Below, piece after piece: positions 1 to 6,343 of a stretch of DNA of 13,578 bases. The stretch comes from DTSX01 sp964633465. GTDB lineage: Bacteria; Pseudomonadota; Gammaproteobacteria; Steroidobacterales; UBA11654. Location of the stretch: the NCBI GenBank assembly GCA_964633465.1, contig CAZWGB010000034.1, forward strand, positions 1-13,578, written 5' to 3'. The stretch's first letter is position 1; the number at the start of each line of letters is the position of its first letter. A program made the position numbers and the translations under genes. A model generated the notes under the pieces. That model saw only the letters and a list, made by a program, of their open reading frames with translations, did not search any database and was not told the DNA's origin.

Positions 1-191
1 AAGGTGTGGTTAAAGAAACTCTGCCAAATACAATTTTTAGAGTTGAACTAGAAAACGGACATACAATTACTGCGCACATATCTGGAAAGATGAGGAAACA
101 TTACATAAGAATTTTAACAGGAGATAATGTTACAGTAGAAATGACCCCCTATGATTTAACAAAAGGAAGAATTATTTTTAGAGAAACTTAA
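1..191 (+). CDS. infA: Translation initiation factor IF-1, 3' part (5' end outside window)
   Basis: IF-1 binds the A site of the 30S subunit and works with IF-2 and IF-3 in initiation. The reading frame runs in from the left edge (GGT GTG GTT at 3-11) and ends at TAA 189-191. The visible protein carries the whole core of the single S1/OB-fold domain: ETLPNT, FRVELENGH, AHISGKMRK, YIRILTGD and the end KGRIIFRET, all close to E. coli IF-1 (72 residues). By that alignment about ten N-terminal codons lie outside the window, so the GTG at position 6 is an internal valine codon and not the start. I am very sure of the family. Its regulation cannot be judged because the promoter is missing. Confidence 0.96.
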   Translation, partial: GVVKETLPNTIFRVELENGHTITAHISGKMRKHYIRILTGDNVTVEMTPYDLTKGRIIFRET

Positions 192-197
192 ATTTCA

Positions 198-218
198 GAG
201 GCAATCGTATTGCTCTTT
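198..218 (+). terminator. Weak hairpin after infA, possible terminator
   Basis: GCAAT (201-205) and ATTGC (209-213) pair around the loop CGT. GAG (198-200) can add to the stem opposite TC (214-215) if one base is bulged. The stem is followed by only three T and then mixed A/T sequence, so it would be a poor intrinsic terminator. It sits 7 bases after the infA stop, which is the right place for one. Weakly supported. Confidence 0.25.
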
Positions 219-245
219 AATGCATTTTAGTGGAAAATAAATAAC

Positions 246-270
246 TATAAAATTGATTGCCAAACAGGCA
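246..270 (+). promoter_or_regulatory. Possible promoter and leader hairpin of the lipoprotein gene
   Basis: A -10-like TATAAA lies at 246-251, but no convincing -35 stands 16-18 bases upstream. A small hairpin, TGCC (258-261) and GGCA (267-270) around AAACA, would sit at the start of the transcript. Major lipoproteins are usually expressed from strong promoters of their own, which is the reason for looking here. The sequence support is weak. Confidence 0.25.
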
Positions 271-290
271 TAAAAATGGAGAAATGATCA

Positions 291-590
291 ATGAAATCCC
301 GACAAATCCTTAAATCTTTTCTAGCTTCTGGCGTGTTAGTTTTTTTGACAGGCTGCTATGCAGATTTACAAAAAGCTGATAATGAAATGCAGAAAGAGAT
401 CCGAGACCTACAATCTGACATGTCATCTGGTCAAGGCTCAGAAGCAGCAGAGGAAGCTGCTAGAGCTGCTGAGGCGGCTGCAGAAGCTGCGAGTGAAGCT
501 GCTGCAAAAGCTGAGGCTGCAGCTGAAGCCAGTCAAGAAAAAGCAGTAGAAGCTGAGAGAATTTTTGAGAGAGATCTAGGTAAAAAATAG
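291..590 (+). CDS. Small alanine-rich outer-membrane lipoprotein, OprI/Lpp-like
   Basis: The 99-residue product starts with a basic end and hydrophobic stretch (residues 5-19) leading to the lipobox L-T-G-C (19-22), so Cys22 should be lipidated. Residue +2 is Tyr, not Asp, which favours outer-membrane sorting by the Lol system. The mature 78 residues have a short polar segment, then an alanine/glutamate-rich helix (about 50-90) expected to form a coiled coil, and end in Gly-Lys-Lys. Size, lipobox, Ala-rich helix and terminal lysine resemble Pseudomonas OprI and, more distantly, Lpp, whose C-terminal lysine is joined to peptidoglycan by L,D-transpeptidases. One such enzyme is encoded tail to tail just downstream. 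Shine-Dalgarno GGAG at 278-281 supports the ATG. Lipoprotein status is near certain. Peptidoglycan attachment is inferred, and low-complexity helices make homology hard to prove. Confidence 0.85.
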   Translation: MKSRQILKSFLASGVLVFLTGCYADLQKADNEMQKEIRDLQSDMSSGQGSEAAEEAARAAEAAAEAASEAAAKAEAAAEASQEKAVEAERIFERDLGKK

Positions 591-638
591 GTTCTTTTCA
601 CAAAACTTTTTCATAAATTAGCTGATTGATTTCAACAA

Positions 639-1565
639 CTATGTTGTCTTTGAACTAATCTCTGCAATCAATGTTGGAACTCCCGTCTTCTTTTCAAAGA
701 TTTCTTTAACTTTTACCCAATCAATTGTTGTAACTACTTGTCTATGAACCATAAAATTTTCGATCATTAATTGAACGTTTTCATAGCTGTTATGTGTGTC
801 TTCAGGTGTAAGTGTTTCATGTATCTCCAGAAAAATATGATTTTCTAAAATCCCTACTTTGAATGGCTCATCGATAATTTTTACTTGCATACCAATATTG
901 GTAAGAGAAAAAATTATCTTAATGTCTTCTGGAAATAAACGTATACATCCATGCGAAACTTGCATACCAACCCCATCTGGTCTGTTGGTACCGTGTATAA
1001 AATATCCTCCAGGAATGTCAAGGCGCATTGCCAACTTACCAAGAGGATTATCAGGACCAGCCGGTATAACTGGTGCTAAATAAATCCCTTCTTCTTTGTA
1101 TTCTTGACGCACTGATGCAGGAGGATACCAAGAAGGATTTTCTAATTTCAAATCCACCTTAGATGTCCCTAGAGGAGTTTTCCAATCCATCCTTCCAATA
1201 CCAACTGGAAAGGTAATTAATTTATTACCGTCAGCATAAAATCCTCTGTATTCAGCAAGATTAATAGTCATCCCCTTTTTTAAATAGTTACTGGGAAAAA
1301 TAAATGCTTTCGGCAACAAAACGGCTGTTCCTTCTCCAGGCAGCCATTTATTTACAGATTTATTAGCTGAAACAATTTCAGTAAAGCCAAGGTTGTGGGC
1401 TCTTGCGAGATCAATCAGTGTGTCTTCGTAAACAGTTTTAACTGTCTCAGTCTTTCCAATAATCTCTAAATTTTGATGAAAATCAAATGTAGAAACTGCA
1501 TAACTAGAGCAAATGTAAGATGAGGTACACAGAAAAAATAAGAAAACTCTCATACTGTATTTCAT
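639..1565 (-). CDS. L,D-transpeptidase, ErfK/YbiS/YcfS/YnhG family
   Basis: This periplasmic enzyme family joins peptidoglycan stem peptides, or attaches Lpp-type lipoproteins to them, through a catalytic cysteine. From the ATG at 1563-1565 the protein has 308 residues. It has a signal peptide (about 1-23, hydrophobic VFLFFLC, likely cut after SSYA), a LysM-like segment (about 40-88, ending LLPKAFIFP) and the YkuD catalytic domain (about 98-232). The active-site signature is complete: H191-G-T-N, then S204-H-G-C207-I-R209. About 75 residues follow the domain. An in-frame TTG at 1607 would add 14 residues and overlap fabH by 14 bases. I prefer the ATG because the signal peptide then begins normally, although neither start has a clear ribosome site. 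The gene lies 28 bases after fabH, probably in the same transcript, and faces the lipoprotein gene, its plausible substrate. Confidence 0.92.
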   Translation of the reverse strand: MKYSMRVFLFFLCTSSYICSSYAVSTFDFHQNLEIIGKTETVKTVYEDTLIDLARAHNLGFTEIVSANKSVNKWLPGEGTAVLLPKAFIFPSNYLKKGMTINLAEYRGFYADGNKLITFPVGIGRMDWKTPLGTSKVDLKLENPSWYPPASVRQEYKEEGIYLAPVIPAGPDNPLGKLAMRLDIPGGYFIHGTNRPDGVGMQVSHGCIRLFPEDIKIIFSLTNIGMQVKIIDEPFKVGILENHIFLEIHETLTPEDTHNSYENVQLMIENFMVHRQVVTTIDWVKVKEIFEKKTGVPTLIAEISSKTT

Positions 1566-1593
1566 TACTGCGGAAAAAATAATAAAGAAACCA

Positions 1594-2559
1594 TTACAAT
1601 CTAACAATCATCGTACCCCAAGTAAAACCTGCACCAAAGCTTTGCATGAGAATTGTGTCTCCTTGATTTATTTTCCCTGAATTAATACCTTCATCAAGAG
1701 CAAGTGGTATCGATGCCGCTGATGTGTTTCCATGATAAGGGAGAGTTATAATCACTTTCTCAATCGGAATGCCTAACCTCTTTGAAACTGAGTGGATGAT
1801 TCGTGTGTTTGCTTGGTGAGGAATAAACCAATCTATATCGCTGGCAGTCATGTTTTGTTGTTCCAGCGCTTCCAAGGTAATCGATTCAAGGGTTTTAACT
1901 GCTACCTTGAATACTTCATTGCCTTTCATATGCAAACAATAATCATCTGGTTTGGGTTCTTCTGGTTTTTTCGAAGTACCATAAGGCACATACAACAAAT
2001 CACCATAAGTACCATCTGCTCCTAATTGTGAAAATAAAACTCCAGGTTTATCTGATGGTTGCAAGATTGCTGCACCCGCTCCGTCAGCAAATAAGACACA
2101 TGAGTTACGATCAGTCCAGTCGGTTATTCTGGATAGGGTTTCTGCACCGATCACCAAAGCACAGGAAGAATCTCCTGAACGGATAAATTTATCTGCAATG
2201 TTCATAGCATAAATAAAACCACTGCAAGCTGCCTCAACACTGAATGCTGGCGAACCCCTTATCCCTAATCTCTCCTGAAGGATAGTGCCAACATTTGGTG
2301 TTACCACATCAGGTGTGCAGGTACCTACAACAACTAGATCGATTGACTCGGTTGCAATTCCTGCTTTATCAATAGCACGCTTGGCCGCTTCATATGCCAA
2401 ATCAGAGGTATTTTGATCATTTAGCGCGATCCTCCTATGCTCTATTCCAGTCCTAGTGCGGATCCATTCATCGGACGTATCAACTTGTTGTGCAAGATCG
2501 TGATTACTTACGGTATTTTCTGGAAGATAACTGCCGGTTGATATAATTTTTGTAAACAT
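1594..2559 (-). CDS. fabH: 3-oxoacyl-ACP synthase III (beta-ketoacyl-ACP synthase III)
   Basis: FabH condenses acetyl-CoA with malonyl-ACP, the first step of type II fatty acid synthesis in the cytoplasm. The 321-residue length is normal for the family. The catalytic triad is in the expected motifs: Cys112 (EAACSGFIYA), His248 (FIPHQANTRI) and Asn278 (HGNTSAASIP). The GxGAG element (ADGAGAAIL, from residue 158) and the C-terminal SFGAGFTWG are also present. It begins 14 bases after the plsX stop without a strong Shine-Dalgarno, so translational coupling is likely. In E. coli and Pseudomonas fabD, fabG and acpP follow. Here an L,D-transpeptidase follows, so the rest of the fab cluster is elsewhere. 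The identification is secure. Confidence 0.97.
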   Translation of the reverse strand: MFTKIISTGSYLPENTVSNHDLAQQVDTSDEWIRTRTGIEHRRIALNDQNTSDLAYEAAKRAIDKAGIATESIDLVVVGTCTPDVVTPNVGTILQERLGIRGSPAFSVEAACSGFIYAMNIADKFIRSGDSSCALVIGAETLSRITDWTDRNSCVLFADGAGAAILQPSDKPGVLFSQLGADGTYGDLLYVPYGTSKKPEEPKPDDYCLHMKGNEVFKVAVKTLESITLEALEQQNMTASDIDWFIPHQANTRIIHSVSKRLGIPIEKVIITLPYHGNTSAASIPLALDEGINSGKINQGDTILMQSFGAGFTWGTMIVRL

Positions 2560-2573
2560 AAAACAGTGATGTC

Positions 2574-3563
2574 TTAAAAAGCACCTATCAATTTAGTAAC
2601 GATATCCTTCTGTACCTCTTCAATGGCAGTGATCAATGCATGGTGCATACCAAATGCATCAGAATCTCCATGACTTTTGACCACCACTCCATTCAGTCCT
2701 AATAACAGTGCGCCATTGTAACGACGTGGATCGATTTTATCTTTCACCTGATTGAGAGCGGGTTTAGAGCCAATAGATGAGAATTTGTTAAAGGCACTTG
2801 AATTGAAAGCGTCTTCTAAAAATCTTAATACCAAACGGACACTACCCTCCATGGTTTTTAGTGCAATATTTCCAGTAAATCCATCACAAACTACAACATC
2901 TGCAATATCTTCAACTAAATTATTACCCTCAACATAGCCAATAAAATTCATGGAACTGGATTTCATTAGTTTGCCTGCTTCTTTTATTACTTGGTTGCCT
3001 TTACTTGCTTCTACACCCATATTCAATAGACCAATTCGTGGTTGATCAATCCCTCTTATCTCTCTAGCTATCACATTTCCCATTAAAGCAAATTGGTAGA
3101 GTTGCTCAGGTGTACAACTGGAGTTGGCTCCCAAATCAAGAAAATAAGTACTATCCTTAATCGTAGGAATAGAAGTCATTAAGGCAGGTCTGTCAATCGA
3201 TGGTATAGTTTTTAGAGCATATTTAGAAATTGCCATCAAGGCTCCTGTATTTCCAGAACTAACACACGCTTGAGCTACACCATCCCTAACTAGATTAACT
3301 GCAAGTCTCATAGATGATTGCTTTTTCTGTCGTAAAACTACAACTGGTGGGTCGCTCATCTGAACGATATCTTTAGCATGCAGTATTTGAAGTCGATCGC
3401 TAGTTCTTCCTGACGTTAGTTTTTCTATAATATCTTCGTTGCCAACAAGAAAAATTCTAACATCTTCCCTGATCTCTAAGAGATGCAATGCTGCACTAAT
3501 AGATGCTTCGGGATCTTTATCTCCACTCATCACATCAAGTGACAGTGTTATCAAGTCACTCAA
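2574..3563 (-). CDS. plsX: Phosphate acyltransferase PlsX (acyl-ACP:phosphate)
   Basis: PlsX turns acyl-ACP and phosphate into acyl-phosphate, which PlsY uses to acylate glycerol-3-phosphate, so it links fatty acid synthesis to phospholipids. The 329-residue protein shows family landmarks: the N-terminal LSLDVMSGD (usually LALDAMGGD), SSGNTGALMA, RPALMTSIPT, LDLGAN, LLNMGVEASKG, FIGYVEGNN, VCDGFTGNIALKT and the end LLGLNGVVVKSHG. It is slightly shorter than E. coli PlsX. The start is a TTG at 3561-3563, supported by a good Shine-Dalgarno five bases upstream. No in-frame ATG lies close by. It sits between rpmF and fabH, the standard gammaproteobacterial order, with 12 bases to rpmF. Confidence 0.95.
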   Translation of the reverse strand: MSDLITLSLDVMSGDKDPEASISAALHLLEIREDVRIFLVGNEDIIEKLTSGRTSDRLQILHAKDIVQMSDPPVVVLRQKKQSSMRLAVNLVRDGVAQACVSSGNTGALMAISKYALKTIPSIDRPALMTSIPTIKDSTYFLDLGANSSCTPEQLYQFALMGNVIAREIRGIDQPRIGLLNMGVEASKGNQVIKEAGKLMKSSSMNFIGYVEGNNLVEDIADVVVCDGFTGNIALKTMEGSVRLVLRFLEDAFNSSAFNKFSSIGSKPALNQVKDKIDPRRYNGALLLGLNGVVVKSHGDSDAFGMHHALITAIEEVQKDIVTKLIGAF

Positions 3564-3568
3564 AAAAT

Positions 3569-3574
3569 ACCTCT
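3569..3574 (-). promoter_or_regulatory. Ribosome binding site that decides the TTG start of plsX
   Basis: On the minus strand AGAGGT stands five bases before TTG 3563-3561. The first in-frame ATG is codon 12, inside the conserved DVMSGD motif. The site therefore supports a non-ATG start. Confidence 0.7.
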
Positions 3575-3575
3575 T

Positions 3576-3773
3576 TTATTCTTCTTCTGATTGCTCTTTT
3601 TCCTTGAAAGCAATGAACTGTTTACCTCGGTAAAATCCTTGGGGACTGATGGTGTGCCTGATATGAGTCTCACCAGTAATTTGGTCATTAGTAATTGAGG
3701 GTTTCTTAGCTTTGATTTGAGACCTTCTCATATCACGTCTTGATCTTGTTTTTCGTTTTTTTTGAACTGCCAT
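3576..3773 (-). CDS. rpmF: 50S ribosomal protein L32
   Basis: The 65-residue basic protein begins MAVQKKRKTRSRRDMRRS, nearly the same as E. coli L32 (MAVQQNKPTRSKRGMRRS), and has the later family segments GETHIRHTISPQGFYRGKQ. It is the cysteine-free, non-zinc form. An acidic tail (KEKEQSEEE) extends past the usual E. coli end by roughly eight residues. The ATG is at 3771-3773. An AGAGAGG element lies 13-19 bases upstream and GAGA closer to the start. It is in the conserved yceD-rpmF-plsX-fabH operon. Confidence 0.96.
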   Translation of the reverse strand: MAVQKKRKTRSRRDMRRSQIKAKKPSITNDQITGETHIRHTISPQGFYRGKQFIAFKEKEQSEEE

Positions 3774-3802
3774 TTCTGTCTCTTAAACCTCTCTAAAAAA
3801 AA

Positions 3803-4357
3803 TTAATCCTTATTATTTGTTTTTAACAGTTTTTCCAACTCAGAAAATGGTTTATTTTTCTGATGATTATCATTAGATTCATTACTCTCAGCTAAAAACA
3901 AGCTTAAGGTATCGTTATTTTCGCATAATGCAACTTTATTATGCATTAATGACATTGGGATCATTGATAAAATTTCATCTTCCACGATCTTTTCAATTGA
4001 AAGTCCATCTGAATTTACCGATATTGTATTGATGGAAGATGGGCCAGCTTTGCTTTGATTCAATGACTCTATTATCAAAAGGTTAATGGAGGTCTCTGCT
4101 TCCCACTCAACAGGTCCCAGACATCTTTGACACTGCATCGTGAGCGACGCTGAGATGCTACCGTTGATCTTTGGATAAATTGATTTTTCAGTAAAAAATT
4201 CTAGATTTATCGAAATTTGATTACCATTCGTTTGCTTATCATCAATCAAGAAATGGGATAGTCTAGGAAATGTAATAGCAGGAATCATATGATCAAAAAT
4301 ATAGTTTTTTCTTGCTAAATCAGAAAAATCTTTGATGTTTAAAGTATTCTTAAACAT
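3803..4357 (-). CDS. yceD: YceD/DUF177 family protein, 23S rRNA accumulation factor
   Basis: The 184-residue protein has the DUF177 signature: C76-Q-R-C79-L-G-P-V after a beta-rich N-terminal half, an acidic segment IVEDEILSMIPMSLMH and a further Cys145. In E. coli YceD is needed for normal 23S rRNA levels. Plant and bacterial relatives are tied to ribosome biogenesis, which fits its constant place before rpmF. The start is ATG 4355-4357 with a weak GGAA six bases upstream. It is the first gene of the minus-strand operon running through rpmF, plsX, fabH and probably the L,D-transpeptidase. The spacer to rpmF is 29 bases and begins with a run of eight T on the coding strand, with no hairpin. 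Family assignment is confident. The molecular function is only partly known. Confidence 0.9.
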   Translation of the reverse strand: MFKNTLNIKDFSDLARKNYIFDHMIPAITFPRLSHFLIDDKQTNGNQISINLEFFTEKSIYPKINGSISASLTMQCQRCLGPVEWEAETSINLLIIESLNQSKAGPSSINTISVNSDGLSIEKIVEDEILSMIPMSLMHNKVALCENNDTLSLFLAESNESNDNHQKNKPFSELEKLLKTNNKD

Positions 4358-4426
4358 ATTTCCAAATACTACGATAATTCCTAGTTTAACAATAATGTCT
4401 TTTTGATTTTTAAAAAGTTACTAATA
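4358..4426. promoter_or_regulatory. Divergent intergenic region yceD / maf
   Basis: These 69 bases separate two genes that start away from each other and must hold both promoters. On the minus strand TTGTTA is followed after 15 bases by TAGTAT. On the plus strand TTTAAC (4385-4390) is followed 17 bases later by TTTTAA. Neither is close to consensus, so the position is better supported than any particular element. Confidence 0.35.
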
Positions 4427-5020
4427 ATGATACAAAGTTCTCTTAAAATTATTCTTGGATCGAGTTCAATTTATCGAGAAAAATTGTTGTCAGGATACGT
4501 GTCAAATTTTGAATCAATTGCACCCGAGATTGACGAATCTCAATACGCTAATGAATCTCCACAAGACTTGTCGATGCGATTAGCAAAAACTAAAGCTAGA
4601 AAAATAGCTGACATCAAACCTCAACATGTAGTTATTGGGTCTGATCAAGTTGTTAGTTTTAAAAAAATTAACATTGGAAAAAAAATAAACTATAAAAGCG
4701 CGTATAAAACATTAATAGAATTTTCTGGTAAAAAAATCTACTTCTACACCAGTGTGGTTATCGTGATCAAGGAAAAGAAAATTGAATTAACACATCTTGA
4801 TAAGACAATGATTGAATTCAAGCCATTTGGAAAAAAAGAACTGGAAGCGTATTTGAAGAGCCAAGATATTTTTGATTCAACTGCAGCTATAAAGTATGAA
4901 TCTAAACAATTTCAACAGTTAGTAAATCAAATTATCACAGAGGATGAAGAAGCAATTATTGGACTACCAATGATTTGGTTAATGGAACAACTTAAAAAAT
5001 TAGAATTAAACAAAATATAA
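4427..5020 (+). CDS. maf: Maf-family nucleotide pyrophosphatase, YceF subgroup
   Basis: Maf proteins hydrolyse non-standard or modified nucleoside triphosphates. The YceF group prefers 7-methyl-GTP in E. coli. From ATG 4427 the product is 197 residues, the normal length. It aligns throughout: IILGSSSIYREKLL (family ILASTSPYRR), APEIDES, ESPQDLSMRLAKTKA, GSDQV with Asp73, and the end IIGLPMIWLMEQL. Two motifs differ from the family form: GKK at 84-86 for GKP, and AAIKYES at 153-159 for GSFKSEG. An upstream in-frame TTG (4403) would add eight residues not found in relatives. Position between rluC and yceD, on the opposite strand to both, is the same as E. coli yceF. Lysine and isoleucine are very frequent, so this is one of the most AT-driven genes here. 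Confidence 0.88.
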   Translation: MIQSSLKIILGSSSIYREKLLSGYVSNFESIAPEIDESQYANESPQDLSMRLAKTKARKIADIKPQHVVIGSDQVVSFKKINIGKKINYKSAYKTLIEFSGKKIYFYTSVVIVIKEKKIELTHLDKTMIEFKPFGKKELEAYLKSQDIFDSTAAIKYESKQFQQLVNQIITEDEEAIIGLPMIWLMEQLKKLELNKI

Positions 5021-5048
5021 ATGTAATTTTACTGATGCTCCATTTGAT

Positions 5049-6005
5049 CTAGTGAGTACCTGATCTTAGTTTCTCCAAAACTTTTGTCAGCTTAGGATCC
5101 AGTTCAGATTTGAAGCTAAAAGTACTCTCACTTGGTGATAGGCCAGGAAAAGATATAGACTCTGCGTGTAAAAAAAGTCTAGTCAAACCATACTCAGTAA
5201 CAATTTCATCAGGCTGAATTCCATAACGTTGATCTCCAGCCAATGGAGTTTTGATATATTTTGCATGTGCTCTGATTTGATGAGTTTTACCAGTAATTGG
5301 TTCTATTTTAAATAGAGCTGAGTTTTTAAATTCTTCCATCAAGAAGAACTTTGTTTTGGACTTCTTGCCTAGACCATCAGGCATAGCTAATCGGCCACTT
5401 TCTGATGTTGAGATTATTTTTAGAGGCTGATCTATTTCAATGACTGTGTTTTTAAATTTACCTATCATTAGTCCAAGGTAAGTCTTATTAACTTTACCTT
5501 CTCTAAAATACTCATGTAACTTCCTAAGCTTAGATTTTTTTTTAGATATCAATAAGCAACCACTTGTTTCTTTATCCAATCGATGCACCAACTCGAGATG
5601 CTCATGATTTTTATTACGAAAAGATCTTAGAAGCTCAATTAGGCCAAAGTGAATTCCACTACCTCCATGAACCGCCAAACCAGAAGGTTTATTCACTAAT
5701 AAAAATGAGTCATTCTCAAAAATCACTATATTATTTATCCAGCTTAGATCATCTTTAGGTACAGAACTAAAATTAGTTTTTGGTTGATTGAGAGTATTAG
5801 GAGGTATTCTGATCTTGTCATTAATGTGAACTCTGCTACTTGGTTTAGCCCTTTTTGAATTAATCCGAACTTCGCCTTTTCTAATCATTCTATAAATTCT
5901 TGATTTTGGCATACCCTTAATTATTTTTATAAGGTAATTATCCAATCTCATGCCATCATCGTCACTTGGAACAATAACTTTATTCTTTATACGCAAGTCT
6001 TTCAT
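5049..6005 (-). CDS. rluC: 23S rRNA pseudouridine synthase, RluC type
   Basis: RluC isomerises uridines 955, 2504 and 2580 of 23S rRNA in E. coli. The 318-residue protein has an N-terminal S4 RNA-binding domain (about 18-68: MRLDNYL, SRIYRMIRKGEVRIN, DKIRIPP) followed by the RluA-type catalytic domain. The catalytic aspartate is Asp144 in HRLDKETSGCLL, the same number as in E. coli. LVNKPSGLAVHGGSG and GKTHQIRAHAKY are further family motifs. Start at ATG 6003-6005, without a strong ribosome site. It diverges from rne and converges on maf with a 28-base spacer lacking a clear terminator. RluC rather than RluA or RluD is inferred from the S4 domain plus location. Confidence 0.93.
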   Translation of the reverse strand: MKDLRIKNKVIVPSDDDGMRLDNYLIKIIKGMPKSRIYRMIRKGEVRINSKRAKPSSRVHINDKIRIPPNTLNQPKTNFSSVPKDDLSWINNIVIFENDSFLLVNKPSGLAVHGGSGIHFGLIELLRSFRNKNHEHLELVHRLDKETSGCLLISKKKSKLRKLHEYFREGKVNKTYLGLMIGKFKNTVIEIDQPLKIISTSESGRLAMPDGLGKKSKTKFFLMEEFKNSALFKIEPITGKTHQIRAHAKYIKTPLAGDQRYGIQPDEIVTEYGLTRLFLHAESISFPGLSPSESTFSFKSELDPKLTKVLEKLRSGTH

Positions 6006-6029
6006 ATTTCAGATAATTTTAAGTGTTAT

Positions 6030-6057
6030 AGATTAAAAATTGGTGATAGTAAATCAA
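6030..6057 (-). promoter_or_regulatory. Candidate rluC promoter
   Basis: On the minus strand TTGATT (6057-6052) is followed after 16 bases by TAATCT (6035-6030), about 25 bases before the rluC ATG. It overlaps the candidate rne promoter on the other strand, so the two could compete. Moderate match only. Confidence 0.35.
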
Positions 6058-6069
6058 CTTTGTTATACT
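6040..6069 (+). promoter_or_regulatory. Candidate rne promoter with extended -10
   Basis: TGTTATACT at 6061-6069 is an extended -10 (TG, one base, TATACT). TTGGTG at 6040-6045 can serve as -35 with an 18-base spacer. Transcription would start near 6076 and leave a leader of roughly 270 bases before the rne ATG, which fits the long rne leaders known in enterobacteria. Confidence 0.5.
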
Positions 6070-6075
6070 CCTCCG

Positions 6076-6343
6076 CAATAATAACTTAAATAAAGAAAAT
6101 AAGTTAAAACATAGATTAGACAGAAATAATCTAGAAGGTCCGAGAGACCAAGAATTTTTAAGCAAAGACAATAGGATAGAACAAGATCTTTGTTGGTTAA
6201 TAAAAAAAGTTTTTAGTATTTTAGTATTAGAGTGAGACAAAAAATAATAACTAATTATAAGCAGAATTTGATTCCAGGTACTGCAGAATTACCAATATAG
6301 ACTGAGTAATTTCTATCTTGTTGCCTTTTTAAGAGAGGTAACA
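6076..6343 (+). promoter_or_regulatory. Long structured 5' leader of rne, likely autoregulatory
   Basis: This is the only gene-free stretch over 300 bases (6006-6343). Three simple stem-loops stand in a row: TAGATTA/TAATCTA (6112-6118 with 6127-6133), GGTC/GACC (6137-6140 with 6146-6149, loop CGAGA), and AGCAAAGA/TCTTTGTT (6161-6168 with 6187-6194, one G-U pair). They are followed by an A/T-rich single-stranded-looking stretch (about 6198-6260), a direct repeat GCAGAATT (6261-6268 and 6283-6290), and the Shine-Dalgarno AGAGAGG. In E. coli, RNase E controls its own mRNA through hairpins in a leader of about 360 bases. By analogy this leader would do the same. The hairpins are seen directly, while the regulatory role is inferred. 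Confidence 0.5.

Noticed and set aside
291..590. Horizontal transfer of the lipoprotein gene because of its richer G+C
   Set aside because: The difference is explained by the many alanine codons (GCN). Nothing else marks it as foreign.
591..638. Terminator between the lipoprotein and L,D-transpeptidase genes
   Set aside because: I find no stem with a T run on either strand in these 48 bases.
1566..1607. TTG start for the L,D-transpeptidase overlapping fabH
   Set aside because: The added 14 residues would precede an otherwise normal signal peptide, and there is no ribosome site. Kept only as an alternative.
6019..6240. Open frame of 73 codons on the minus strand in the rne-rluC gap
   Set aside because: Its predicted product looks like no family I know, it has no ribosome site, and its span covers the rne promoter and leader hairpins. 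A chance frame in A/T-rich non-coding DNA.
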